Origin: Streptomyces ipomoeae 91-03
GTDB lineage: Bacteria; Actinomycetota; Actinomycetes; Streptomycetales; Streptomycetaceae
Length of the DNA stretch: 64,000 nt
Reading direction: 5' to 3'
Assembly: GCF_000317595.1 (NCBI RefSeq)
Contig: NZ_AEJC01000627.1
Span: 1 to 64,000, forward strand
Shown: positions 44,243 through 54,540 of the stretch, piece after piece
Numbering within the stretch: position 1 is the first letter of the stretch
Layout of the letters: each line of letters opens with the position of its first letter
Made by a program: the position numbers and the translations under genes
Notes under the pieces: model-generated
The model's database searches: none
What the model was told of the DNA's origin: nothing
Seen by the model: the letters and a program-made list of their open reading frames with translations, nothing else

Positions 44243-45340
44243 ATGCCGGTCGAGTTCATCAGCGCCGTCCACCCAACCCGCCACGAGGGCGACCCACGCG
44301 GGCAACGGCATCGACGTCGACTACGCCGCCGTTACGCCCGCGCCCTGGACGACGGCGGCTTCGACTACACCCTCGTCACCTACCATTCCGCCTCGCCCGA
44401 CGCGCTCCAGCTGGCGCAGTTCGTCACGAACCACACCGAGCGCATCAAGCCCGTCCTCGCCCACCGCCCCGGCGTGATCTTCCCGACCCACGCGGCCCGC
44501 GCCCTGGCCACCCTGGACCGGATCAGCAAGGGGCGCCTGGTGGTGCACATCATCTCCGGTGGCAGCGACGAGGAGCAGCGCCGAGAGGGCGACTACCTGA
44601 GCAAGAGCGAGCGGTACGCGCGATCCGACGAATACATACGGATCCTGCGTGACGTATGGGCGGCCGACGGGCCGGTCTCGCACGAGGGCCCGTACTACCG
44701 CTTCGAGGGCTTCCGCTCCGACGTCACCCCCTACAACGGCACGATCCCGATCTCGGTGGGCGGCTCCTCGGAGGACGCCTACCGGGTGGGCGGTCGGCAG
44801 GGTGACATCTTCGGGCTGTGGGGCGAGCCGTTGAAGGAGACCGCCGAGCAGATCGCCGCGGTCAACGCGTACGCGGATGCCGCCGGCCGGCCCCGCCCCC
44901 GCATCTGGGTCTCCTTCCGCCCGATCATCGCCCCTACGGACGAGCTGGCCTGGGAGAAGGCCCACCGCGTCCTCGGCTCCATCAAGACCCACCACGAGCA
45001 GCGCGCCCAGCAGCGCCACTACCCGGCGCTCGGCCAGGGCACGCCGGCCAACGTCGGCTCCCAGCGACTGCTGGCCGTCGCCGAGCGCGGCGAGGTGCAC
45101 GACCGCTGCCTGTGGACCGCGCCCGCCGCGGCCACCAACGCCGCCGGTGCCTCCACCGCGCTGGTCGGCTCCCCGGAGACGGTCGCCAAGGCGCTGCTCG
45201 ACTACGTCGACATCGGCTGCGAGCTGCTGTCCATCCGGGGGTACGACCCGCTCAACGACGCCATCGACTACGCCCGTCACGTCCTGCCGCTGGTCCGCCA
45301 GGAATTGGCGCACCGCGCCGCCTCGGGAGCGGCCGCGTGA
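44243..45340 (+). CDS. ssuD: FMNH2-dependent alkanesulfonate monooxygenase-like protein
   Basis: A 365-residue LLM-class flavin monooxygenase (TYHSASPDALQLAQFVTNHT, RISKGRLVVHIISGGSDEEQ, GDYLSKSERYARSDEYIRIL, PISVGGSSEDAYRVGGR), the SsuD fold that releases sulfite from alkanesulfonates with FMNH2 and oxygen. Residues 14-30 read RHEGDPRGQRHRRR in this frame, while another frame gives the expected ATHAGNGIDVDYAA, so one inserted and one missing base within 60 bases disturb the N-terminus. Otherwise it is complete. It pairs with the FMN reductase at 48888. Confidence 0.8.
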   Translation: MPVEFISAVHPTRHEGDPRGQRHRRRLRRRYARALDDGGFDYTLVTYHSASPDALQLAQFVTNHTERIKPVLAHRPGVIFPTHAARALATLDRISKGRLVVHIISGGSDEEQRREGDYLSKSERYARSDEYIRILRDVWAADGPVSHEGPYYRFEGFRSDVTPYNGTIPISVGGSSEDAYRVGGRQGDIFGLWGEPLKETAEQIAAVNAYADAAGRPRPRIWVSFRPIIAPTDELAWEKAHRVLGSIKTHHEQRAQQRHYPALGQGTPANVGSQRLLAVAERGEVHDRCLWTAPAAATNAAGASTALVGSPETVAKALLDYVDIGCELLSIRGYDPLNDAIDYARHVLPLVRQELAHRAASGAAA

Positions 45341-46335
45341 GGCGGGCCGGGGGTGCGCTCGCCCTGGCCGGGCTGCTCATCGGCGTCCTCAGCGCCTGCG
45401 GCGGCCCCGCGGGCGCGAAGGACGGCGGCGACACCGTCACACTGCGCGTGGGCGCGACGGGCTGGAAGCGTGAGGAGGCCCTGCTGAAGTTCGCCCACCT
45501 CGACGACACGCCCTACCAGGTGCGATGGAGCCTCTTCCAAGGCGGCGACAAGCAGCTGGAGGCGGTACGGGCCGGGGCGCTGGACGTGGCGAGCTCCAGT
45601 GAGATCCCGCCGGTGTTCGCCGCCGCCGACGGCAGGCCCAACTTCAAGGTCGTCGCCGTGCAGCGCGGCAACACGCTCAATCAGGAGGTCGTCGCCCCCA
45701 AGGACTCGGAGATCACCTCCATCGCGCAGCTCAAGGGCAAAAAGGTCGGCTACGTCAAGAACACCACGGCCCATTACTTCCTCTACGAGCTGCTCAAGCA
45801 GGCTGGACTCGGGTGGAACGACATCACCGCCGCCCCGCTGGAGCCGGACAAGGCGCTGGCCGCGCTGAACGGCGGTTCGATCGACGCCTTCGCCGGATAC
45901 GGCAACGCGATCATCGCCGCCCATCAGCAGGGCGCCCACACCATCGGCGACGGCGCGGACATCCTGTCCGGCAACTTCCTGTGGTCCGCCTCCGACGACA
46001 CGCTCGGCAGCGCGGCCGAACGCGAGGCGCTGGCCGATCTGCTCGCCCGGATCGACCAGGCGTACGCGTACGTCCGCGACGGGCACCAGGAGGAGTACGC
46101 GAAGGTGATCGCCGCCGCCACGCACCAGCCGGTGGAAGAGGCGCTGGAGGAGTATGCGGAGGGCGAGGCCCAGCGGAGGACCGAGGTGTGGGTCGTGACC
46201 GCCAAGGCCACCGCGTCCGAGCAGGAGGTCGCCGATGCCTTCGAGGAACTCGGAGCGCTCAAGCAGCCGTTGAAGGTCTCCACGTTCTGGACCGACCGCC
46301 TCACCTCTCCCTTGCGGAAGGCCCTGTCCTCATGA
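45337..46335 (+). CDS. Second sulfonate-type ABC substrate-binding lipoprotein
   Basis: A 332-residue lipoprotein from a GTG at 45337 overlapping the ssuD stop by four bases. The signal ends LIGVLSACGG. The mature part has the SsuA fold (LEAVRAGALDVASSSEIPPV, LKGKKVGYVKNTTAHYFLYE, LNGGSIDAFAGYGNAI). It may bring in a different organosulfur compound for the same pathway. Confidence 0.8.
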   Translation: MRRAGGALALAGLLIGVLSACGGPAGAKDGGDTVTLRVGATGWKREEALLKFAHLDDTPYQVRWSLFQGGDKQLEAVRAGALDVASSSEIPPVFAAADGRPNFKVVAVQRGNTLNQEVVAPKDSEITSIAQLKGKKVGYVKNTTAHYFLYELLKQAGLGWNDITAAPLEPDKALAALNGGSIDAFAGYGNAIIAAHQQGAHTIGDGADILSGNFLWSASDDTLGSAAEREALADLLARIDQAYAYVRDGHQEEYAKVIAAATHQPVEEALEEYAEGEAQRRTEVWVVTAKATASEQEVADAFEELGALKQPLKVSTFWTDRLTSPLRKALSS

Positions 46336-47490
46336 CCACCGCACTCCGCTTCCGGGCTCCGGACCTGGCCGCCCTCACCTCGGTCACCGACCGGCTCGCC
46401 GCCACCGCCGCCGAGTACGACCGTACGAGCGCCTTCCCCGCGGAGGGGATCTCCGCCGCACACGAGGCCGGCCTGCTGACCGCCACCGTCGCCGAGCGCT
46501 ACGGCGGCCCGGGCTCGGAGTCGCCGCTACGGCCCGCATCCTGCACGCACTGGGCGAGGGCGATCCCTCGGTGGCGCTGATCGCGGCGATGAGCCTGACC
46601 GTCCACCACCGCCAGGCCGTACGGCCGCACTGGCCCGAGGAGTTGTACGGGCAAGTCCTGGCCTCGGCGGCCGAGCGGCCGGTGCTGCTCAACCACGTGC
46701 GGGTGGAGCCCGAGCTGGGTTCCCCCGCGCGCGGCGGGCTGCCCAGGACGGTGGCCCGGCGCACGGCAACCGGCTGGTCCCTCACCGGCCGCAAGCGGTT
46801 CGCCACCGGCGTCGAAGGGCTCGACTGGCTGCTGGTATGGGCCACCACGGACGAACCTACGCCGAGGGTCGGCACGTTCGCCATACCTGGCACTGCCACG
46901 GGCATCGAGATCACCCACCGCTGGGACCATCTGGGGCTGCGGGCCAGCGGCAGCCACGACATCGCCCTGCACGAGGTCGAGATCCCCACCGACAGCGTGG
47001 TCGACATCGCCGCACACGGTCCGGGCGCCGAGCAGGACAACCGCGCGGGCGCCGCCCTCCATCTCCCTCTCGCGGCCCTGTACTTGGGGGTGGCCCGCGC
47101 GGCCCAGCGGTACTTCCACCGGTTCGCGCACGAACGGATCCCCGCCAACCTCGGCCACCCGGTCGCCCGTACGGAACGCTTCCGCCGGGCCGCCGGTGAG
47201 ATCGCCCTGCGGCTGGACTCCGCCGAGCAGCTGGTGTTCGGCGGCGCCGAGCGGGTGGACGCGGCCGACGACACGTACACCCCCGAACTGGCCCTGGGCG
47301 CCCGGATCCTGGCCGACCGGCACGCCGTGGAGGCAGTAGGGCTTGCGATACGGCTGCTGGGCAATCCGGGGCTGAGCCGTGACAACCCGCTGGAGCGCCA
47401 CTTCCGCGACGTCCAGTGCGCCCCAGTGCACGCCCCTCAGGAGGACGTGGCCCTGCTCGCCGTCGGCAGCCGTGCACTGGAGGGCACCCG

Positions 47491-47494
<4 letters not shown>
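46332..47494 (+). pseudogene. SfnB/DszC-like acyl-CoA dehydrogenase-fold monooxygenase, frameshifted
   Basis: Starts at ATG 46332 (four-base overlap with the previous gene) with TALRFRAPDLAALTSVTDRL and LLTATVAERYGGPG. The sequence then loses the family pattern until VAATARILHALGEGDPSVAL resumes in the next frame. One C missing near 46512 (GGGCTCGG for GGGCCTCGG) explains it; the restored frame is 387 residues. The rest (HHRQAVRPHWPEELYGQVLA, TGRKRFATGVEGLDWLLVWA, HRWDHLGLRASGSHD) is the acyl-CoA dehydrogenase fold used by SfnB, DszC and related FMNH2-linked sulfur enzymes. Confidence 0.75.
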
Positions 47495-48876
<1,382 letters not shown>

Positions 48877-48887
48877 AGGAGCCCCTC

Positions 48888-49442
48888 ATGGCGACCGTTC
48901 TCTCCGTCTCCGGAAGCCCCTCCCCCACCTCCCGCACCGCCCGTCTCCTGCGCGACCTCGACGCCCGGCTCACCGCGCAGGGACACGAGGTGATCCCGCT
49001 CGACGTCCGCACGCTCCCGCCCGAGGCGCTGCTGCACGCCGACTTCAGCCACCCGGCGATCGTGGAGGCCACCGCTCTGTTCGAGCGGGCGGACGGGGTC
49101 GTGATCGGCACCCCCGTCTACAAGGCCGCCTACTCCGGGCTGCTGAAGTCGCTGCTCGATCTGCTGCCGCAGTACGCGCTGAACGGCAAGACGGTGCTCC
49201 CGCTGGCCACCGGCGGCACCACCGCCCACGTCCTGGCCATCGACTACGCCCTGCGCCCCGTCCTCGCCTCCATGGGCCCCGCGCACATCACCCCCGGCTG
49301 GTTCGTCCTGGACAAGCACATCGAGGTACGGCAGGACGGCGGCATCCTCGTCGAACCGGGCACGCGGGAGGCACTGGACCAGGTCACCAACCAGTTCTCC
49401 GCCGCCCTCAGCCAACGTCGGCCGCTGAGGGCGGCGGCGTGA
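48888..49442 (+). CDS. ssuE: NAD(P)H-dependent FMN reductase
   Basis: A 184-residue flavodoxin-fold reductase from the ATG at 48888 (GAAGGAG upstream; an in-frame GTG at 48873 is weaker). Motifs SGSPSPTSRTARLL, GVVIGTPVYKAAYSGLLKSL and LPLATGGTTAHVLAIDYALR match SsuE/MsuE. It supplies FMNH2 to the SsuD-like and SfnB-like enzymes of the same operon and is the last gene of this unit. Confidence 0.88.
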   Translation: MATVLSVSGSPSPTSRTARLLRDLDARLTAQGHEVIPLDVRTLPPEALLHADFSHPAIVEATALFERADGVVIGTPVYKAAYSGLLKSLLDLLPQYALNGKTVLPLATGGTTAHVLAIDYALRPVLASMGPAHITPGWFVLDKHIEVRQDGGILVEPGTREALDQVTNQFSAALSQRRPLRAAA

Positions 49443-49506
49443 GCGTTGGCCGTGCAGGCCGTACGAGTCCATCTCCCCGCACAGGAATCAGCAAGCGGCA
49501 GTCGCC

Positions 49507-49538
49507 TTGCCTTTGACCCGCACGTCAGGGATTAGCGT
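49507..49538 (+). promoter_or_regulatory. Candidate promoter of the CurA-like gene
   Basis: TTGACC (49513-49518) and TAGCGT (49533-49538) are good -35 and -10 hexamers with a short 14-base spacer; TTGCCT (49507-49512) is an alternative -35 with a 20-base spacer. Short spacers are common for MerR-controlled promoters, but a MerR-type palindrome was not seen. Confidence 0.35.
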
Positions 49539-49603
49539 CGGTGCGCCGACCACGGCTGGCCGTCGCACGCCACGGCCCCCACCTCCCGGTCAGGAGTCCC
49601 CGC

Positions 49604-50644
49604 ATGCCTGCTGTCCTGCCCTCTGCCACGCGCGAGATCCGGCTCGCCGCCACCCCGAAAGGGCTGCCCGGCCCTGAACACTTCGCCGTCGTCGCACAGC
49701 CACTCACCGCTCCCGGCCCCGGACAGGTCGTCGTGCGCAATCACTGCTTCCTTGTCTCCCCAGGGTTGCGGACCCTCATCGGAGGCGAGGTCGAGGGCGT
49801 GCCGCTGCCGCCGATCCACGCCGGTGACGTCCTGTTCGGTCCCGCCGTCGGCGAGGTTGTCACCGCGGGCCCGGGAAGCCGGCTCCGGCCGGGAGACGCC
49901 GTCACGCACCTGCTCGGCTGGCGCGAGTACGCGCTGCTCCCGGCAGACCAGTGCAGCCCGATCGGTGATGTGCTGCCCACCCCGGTGGCCCATCTGGCCT
50001 CGGGAGCAGCCGCCTACGGCGCGCTCACCCGGCTCGCCGGACTCCGCCCCGGCGACACGGTCTTCGTCACCGGGGCGGCCGGCGCGGTGGGCACTCTGGC
50101 GGGTCCGGTCGCCCGGCTGCTGGGCGCCGGGAGGGTCATCGGCAGCACACGTTCCCCGGGCAAGGCCGACCGGCTGCTCAGCGACCTGGGCTACGACGCG
50201 GTGGCCGTGCCCGGGTCCCCGTCCGGCACGCTCATCGAGCAGCTGCGCCGAGCGGCTCCCGGGGGCATCGACGTCGTCGTGGACACCGTGGGCGGTGAGC
50301 AGCTGACCGCTGCCCTCGCGGCAGCGCGCCGCGGTGCTTGCTTCGCGCTGGTCGGCGCGCTGTCCGGCCAGCTGTCCCCCGCCAGGGGCGGTGGCAGCGC
50401 GCCGGTCGACATCGACACGTACCGCGTCATCACCCAGGGGATCACGCTGCGCGGCTACAGCGGCACCGACCACCCCGAAGTGGCGGACGAGTGGGCCACA
50501 CGGTTCGGCGACTGGCTGCGCTCCGGTGAGATCTCCTTTCCGCATGTGCGGATCCCGGGCATCGAACGGGCCCCTCAAGCGTTGCAGGAACTGTTCGAGG
50601 GGCGACACTTCGGCACCGTCGTCGTGGAGCTGCCGCACCAGTGA
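49604..50644 (+). CDS. CurA-type NADP-dependent oxidoreductase (MDR family)
   Basis: A 346-residue zinc-independent medium-chain dehydrogenase/reductase from ATG 49604 (GGAG site). TREIRLAATPKGLPGPEHFA, GDAVTHLLGWREYALLPADQ and the nucleotide-binding VFVTGAAGAVGTLAGPVARL are those of COG2130 (CurA, prostaglandin/alkenal reductase-like) enzymes that reduce conjugated enals and enones. It precedes a MerR regulator on the same strand, a common pairing for stress-induced reductases. Confidence 0.85.
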   Translation: MPAVLPSATREIRLAATPKGLPGPEHFAVVAQPLTAPGPGQVVVRNHCFLVSPGLRTLIGGEVEGVPLPPIHAGDVLFGPAVGEVVTAGPGSRLRPGDAVTHLLGWREYALLPADQCSPIGDVLPTPVAHLASGAAAYGALTRLAGLRPGDTVFVTGAAGAVGTLAGPVARLLGAGRVIGSTRSPGKADRLLSDLGYDAVAVPGSPSGTLIEQLRRAAPGGIDVVVDTVGGEQLTAALAAARRGACFALVGALSGQLSPARGGGSAPVDIDTYRVITQGITLRGYSGTDHPEVADEWATRFGDWLRSGEISFPHVRIPGIERAPQALQELFEGRHFGTVVVELPHQ

Positions 50645-50701
50645 CAGATCGCCGCCGCGCCGCACGGGCCGGCACGGGACACGAAACGAGGGGAGGTCCG
50701 C

Positions 50702-51070
50702 ATGCGGATCGGAGACGCGGCGGCGGCAGCCGGAACCACCCCACGGGCTCTGCGGTTCTACGAGGAGCGCGGCCTGCTGCCCCCGCCGCCGCGCACGGCC
50801 ACCGGCCAACGCCGGTACGGGCCGGACGAGGTGGCACACGTCCGCGCCATCCGTGAACTCCTGGCCCTCGGCCTCACCGTCCAGGACCTGTGCGGCATCG
50901 CCGACCGGATCCAGCTCCTGGTCGACGATCCGCAACGGCGCTGTGCCCGCACCGACGCGACCTCCCCGGCCTCCGGCGTGGTCGAACGCCGGCTGGCGGC
51001 GATCGACGCCGAGATCGATCGCCTGAGACGACTGCGCGACCGCCTGGCGCAGCGGACAAGACAGACGTAG
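50702..51070 (+). CDS. MerR-family transcriptional regulator
   Basis: A 122-residue protein from ATG 50702 (GGGGAGG upstream). MRIGDAAAAAGTTPRALRFY and EERGLLPPPPRTATGQRRYG form the winged-helix MerR domain; a helix (ERRLAAIDAEIDRLRRLRDR) gives the dimer coiled coil. A single Cys in the effector loop (RRCARTD) is present. It probably controls the upstream reductase. Confidence 0.87.
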   Translation: MRIGDAAAAAGTTPRALRFYEERGLLPPPPRTATGQRRYGPDEVAHVRAIRELLALGLTVQDLCGIADRIQLLVDDPQRRCARTDATSPASGVVERRLAAIDAEIDRLRRLRDRLAQRTRQT

Positions 51071-51219
51071 GGCCCCTGCCGCTCCGGGCGGGGCGTCTGC
51101 CCGGCGTCCCGCTCCCCGTGCCGACGGGCCCTGGCAGATCTCCCCTCCCCCATGCCGAAATCCCAGGTCAGCGATACATCCGGCGATGCGTCAGGTGGCG
51201 CAACACTTCCGCAACACCA

Positions 51220-51236
51220 CTATCCCTACCGGATAG
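51220..51236. promoter_or_regulatory. Palindrome at the start of the GntR gene
   Basis: CTATCC (51220-51225) and GGATAG (51231-51236) form a six-base inverted repeat with a five-base loop, ending two bases before the ATG at 51239. GntR regulators usually bind such palindromes over their own promoters, so this is a likely autoregulatory operator. The absence of a ribosome site suggests a leaderless transcript. Confidence 0.5.
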
Positions 51237-51238
51237 GT

Positions 51239-52039
51239 ATGGTTCCGGCCATGCCGCCCACCGACCGCATACGAGACCACGCCGGCCAGGGCGCGCCCAC
51301 CGTCGCCGCCCAGCGCACGCGGCGTCGGCTGCGCGCGGACCGGGCACGCCAGCTCGCCGACCTGCTGCGCCACCAGCTCCTCACCGGGGGCTTCCCGGCC
51401 GGCGTCCTCCCGCACGAGTCCACCCTCGCCACCGACTACCGGGCGTCCCGCAACACCGTCCGGCAGGCCCTCGACCTCCTGCGCTCCGAGGGCCTGGTGG
51501 ACCGTCTCCCCGGCGTCGGCACGGTGGTCGTCGCCCAGAAGTATCCCCACGGGCTCGACCAGCTCATGGGCCTCGCGGAAACCCTGCGCGAACACGGCCG
51601 CGTCACCAACGAGGTCCGCACCATGGGCCCCGCACCCGCACCCGCCCCCGTCGCCGAACGCCTCCATGTCCCACCCGGCGCCGACGTCCTCTACATCGAA
51701 CGCCTGCGCCGCCTGAACGGCCTCCCCCTCTCCCTCGACCTCACCTACATCCCCCTCGACATCGGCACCGCACTGCTCGGCGCCGATCTGGAGAACACCG
51801 ACGTCTTCCGCCTCCTGGAAGCCACAACCGGCCAGCGGCTCGGTCACGCCGAGATCACCTTGGAGGCGGTGAACGCGGACGCCCACTCCGCCACCGTCCT
51901 CGAAGCCCCGCGCGGCGCGGCCGTCCTGATGCTGGAACGGCTCACCCATCTCGAGGACGGCCGCCCGGTCGACCTGGAGTTCATCCGCTTCCGCGGCGAC
52001 CGCATCACGATGAGCGGCCTGCTGCACCGCTCCCTGTAG
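51239..52039 (+). CDS. GntR/HutC-family regulator with UTRA domain
   Basis: A protein of about 266 residues from ATG 51239 (or 51251). The GntR winged helix is clear (LLRHQLLTGGFPAGVLPHES, TLATDYRASRNTVRQALDLL, LVDRLPGVGTVVV) and is followed by a UTRA ligand-binding domain (VLYIERLRRLNGLPLSLDLT to FIRFRGDRITM). It is first of the co-directional ferredoxin-transporter-flavoprotein genes and is their likely regulator, perhaps sensing an organosulfur ligand. Confidence 0.85.
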   Translation: MVPAMPPTDRIRDHAGQGAPTVAAQRTRRRLRADRARQLADLLRHQLLTGGFPAGVLPHESTLATDYRASRNTVRQALDLLRSEGLVDRLPGVGTVVVAQKYPHGLDQLMGLAETLREHGRVTNEVRTMGPAPAPAPVAERLHVPPGADVLYIERLRRLNGLPLSLDLTYIPLDIGTALLGADLENTDVFRLLEATTGQRLGHAEITLEAVNADAHSATVLEAPRGAAVLMLERLTHLEDGRPVDLEFIRFRGDRITMSGLLHRSL

Positions 52040-52081
52040 ACACCACCTGCTCCCTTCAGCACGACCTTCCTGGAGACAGCC

Positions 52082-52309
52082 ATGCCCTTGGTGCCCCAGC
52101 GGGCCGACGTGCCCGTGACCATCGACGAGTCGAAGTGCATCGACGGCTGCACGCTCTGCGTGGACATGTGCCCGCTGGACTCCCTCGCCATCGACGAGAG
52201 CAGCGGCAAGGCGTACATGCACGTCGACGAGTGCTGGTACTGCGGCCCGTGCGCGGCCCGCTGTCCCACCGGAGCCGTCACGGTCAACATGCCCTATCTG
52301 CTCCGCTGA
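52082..52309 (+). CDS. 2[4Fe-4S] ferredoxin, AprB-like
   Basis: A 75-residue protein with two cluster motifs: CIDGCTLCVDMCP and CWYCGPCAARCP. The layout and the partner flavoprotein at 55323 recall the beta subunit of adenylylsulfate (APS) reductase, AprB, without its C-terminal tail. It probably passes electrons to or from that flavoprotein. Confidence 0.85.
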   Translation: MPLVPQRADVPVTIDESKCIDGCTLCVDMCPLDSLAIDESSGKAYMHVDECWYCGPCAARCPTGAVTVNMPYLLR

Positions 52310-52324
52310 GAGGCCCGAACTCCC

Positions 52325-53668
52325 ATGAAACGCACGGCAGTCGCACTCGCCGCATCCGCTCTGCTGCTCCCCCTGTCCGCCTGCGGCGGCAGCGCTGAGG
52401 CGGGCAGCGGCTCCACGGTCACCGTCACCGTCGGATACCAGTCCAAGACCATCAACACGGTCCCGGCCGGCACCCTCCTGCGCTCCCTCGGCTACTTCGA
52501 GAAACAGCTGAACGCCCTCCACGACGGGAAGACGTACAGGGTCGACTGGCAGGACTACGCCACCGGCGCCCCCATCACCGCGCAGATGACCGCCGGGAAG
52601 ATCGACATCGGCTCGATGGGCGACTTCCCGCTGCTCATCAATGCTGCCCGCGGAAAGCAGCTGGGCAAGCCCACCCACCTGGTCTCGGTCACCGGCTACA
52701 ACCTCAAGGGCGGCCTGAACACGGTCGTCGTCCCACCGGAATCCAAGCTCAGCTCTCTGAAGGACCTGAAGGGCAAGAAGGTCTCCACGAGCGTCGGATC
52801 CGCCGCCGACGGCACCCTCGTACGGGCCCTGCAGCGAGCCGGCATCGACCCGGACAAGGGCATCGAGAAACTGAACCAGCAGCCCGCGGTGGGTGCCTCG
52901 GCCCTCTCGGCGGGCAGCGCGGACGCGCTGTCGCAGTTCGTCGCCTGGCCGGGCTTGCTCGCCTACCAGGGCAAGGCGAAGGCCCTGTACGACGGCGCCC
53001 AGCTGAACCTGCCCACGTTCCACGGCGTCACCGCCCGCGAGGACTTCGCCCAGCAGCGTCCGGCTGTGCTGGAGGCGTTCCTGAAGGCCCAGGCACAGGC
53101 GACCGATTACCTCAACGCCCATCCGGTTCAGGCCGCAGAGAAGGTCGCGAAGGCCACCGGCCTGCCGGCCGAGGTCGTCTACCTCTACAACGGCGCCCAC
53201 GGCATCTCCACCTTCGACCCGGCCGTCAAGCCTCAGCTCGTCTCCGCGCTCAAGCAGGACGTGGCGGTCCTCAAGGCGGCCAAGCTGACCGGCGACATCG
53301 ACGTGGACTCCTTCGTCGACGACCAGTACGTCAAGAAAACCCTCGGCGCCGGCTACGCCAAGCGGCTCGCCGCCACGCCGCCCGCCGCCGCGAGCGAGGT
53401 CTGGCCCAAGGGCGCTATGAAGACCAGGAGCTTCACCTCCCCCGCCCAGCTCCTCGCCTACGTCGACCGGCACAAGGACGGCATCCGCGCGGCCTACGTC
53501 CCCGACGCCACCACCGGCACCCTCTGGTTCGCCGACAAGGCCGTCTGGGTTGCGGACGGCAAGCAGCTGCTGCCCTTCGTCACCACGGAAACCGCGCAGG
53601 CCTACGTGGCTGGTCACAGCGGCGCCCGGGTGATCACGTACGCGGACGCCCTGGGACGGGCCTCGTGA
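52325..53668 (+). CDS. ABC substrate-binding lipoprotein with NosL-like tail
   Basis: A 447-residue lipoprotein (signal ends LLPLSACGGS). The first 340 residues have the SsuA/NrtA fold (VTVGYQSKTINTVPAGTLLR, KIDIGSMGDFPLLINAARGK, LKDLKGKKVSTSVGSAADGT). The last 80 (FTSPAQLLAYVDRHKDGI, LWFADKAVWVADGKQLLPFV, TTETAQAYVAGHSGARVITY) resemble a NosL-type domain, known for metal delivery. It lies 15 bases after the ferredoxin gene, and the permease start overlaps its stop. Confidence 0.8.
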   Translation: MKRTAVALAASALLLPLSACGGSAEAGSGSTVTVTVGYQSKTINTVPAGTLLRSLGYFEKQLNALHDGKTYRVDWQDYATGAPITAQMTAGKIDIGSMGDFPLLINAARGKQLGKPTHLVSVTGYNLKGGLNTVVVPPESKLSSLKDLKGKKVSTSVGSAADGTLVRALQRAGIDPDKGIEKLNQQPAVGASALSAGSADALSQFVAWPGLLAYQGKAKALYDGAQLNLPTFHGVTAREDFAQQRPAVLEAFLKAQAQATDYLNAHPVQAAEKVAKATGLPAEVVYLYNGAHGISTFDPAVKPQLVSALKQDVAVLKAAKLTGDIDVDSFVDDQYVKKTLGAGYAKRLAATPPAAASEVWPKGAMKTRSFTSPAQLLAYVDRHKDGIRAAYVPDATTGTLWFADKAVWVADGKQLLPFVTTETAQAYVAGHSGARVITYADALGRAS

Positions 53669-54540
53669 TCCGGTACCCCCGGCGGACGGGCCGGCTCGCG
53701 CTGCGGGTCGGCTCGCTGGCCGCCGCCCTCGGCCTCTGGCAGCTGCTGACCACGTTCGACGTGAACGTGTGGGTGCGCTTCTCGCAGTTCCCGACGGTGA
53801 CCGACGTGGGCCGGGCCTTCGCCGACCGGCTCGCCGGCCCCGACTACTGGACCGACCTCGCCGACAGCCTCACCCGGATCGTGACCGGCTTCCTGCTCGC
53901 CGCCGTCCTGGGCGTGGCCACCGGCGTGCTCGTGGCACGCTCGCGGCTCGCCGAGGACCTGCTCGGCCCGGTCCTCGAAGTCGTGCGGCCCGTCCCGGCG
54001 ATCGCCATGGTCCCCGTCGCGATCCTCCTGTTCCCCTCCAACGAACAGGGCATCATCTTCATCACCTTCACGGCCGCCTTCTTCCCGGTGCTGGTCTCCA
54101 CCCGGCACGCGGTCAGCGCCCTGACTCCCGTGTGGGAGGAGGCAGTTCTCACCATGGGCGGCGGCCGGTGGCGGATCCTCGGCTCGGTCGTCCTGCCGGG
54201 CGCGCTGCCCGGCATCTTCGGCGGCCTGTCCGTCGGTATCGGCGTGTCCTGGATCTGTGTGATCTCCGCCGAGATGATCTCCGGCCAGTACGGCGTCGGC
54301 TACCGCACCTGGCAGGACTACACGATCGTCAACTACCCGGGCGTCTTCGTCGGCATGGTCACCATCGGCCTGCTCGGCTGGCTCACCTCCACCGCCGTAG
54401 AGCTGGTCGGCCGCCGCCTGACCCACTGGCTGCCGCGCACGTCGTACGTCCCCGGCGCCCGGCCCCGGCCGGCACGGACCCCGGCGTCCACCGTCGCACC
54501 CACCAAGGCCGAGGAGGCACGCGATGAGCACCTCGTCTGA
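53665..54540 (+). CDS. ABC transporter permease, SsuC/TauC type
   Basis: A 291-residue membrane protein from a GTG at 53665 (four-base overlap). About six transmembrane segments and the cytoplasmic EEAVLTMGGGRWRILGSVVL loop of binding-protein-dependent permeases are visible. It is intact and could also serve the first sulfonate system, whose own ssuC is truncated. Confidence 0.87.
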   Translation: MIRYPRRTGRLALRVGSLAAALGLWQLLTTFDVNVWVRFSQFPTVTDVGRAFADRLAGPDYWTDLADSLTRIVTGFLLAAVLGVATGVLVARSRLAEDLLGPVLEVVRPVPAIAMVPVAILLFPSNEQGIIFITFTAAFFPVLVSTRHAVSALTPVWEEAVLTMGGGRWRILGSVVLPGALPGIFGGLSVGIGVSWICVISAEMISGQYGVGYRTWQDYTIVNYPGVFVGMVTIGLLGWLTSTAVELVGRRLTHWLPRTSYVPGARPRPARTPASTVAPTKAEEARDEHLV

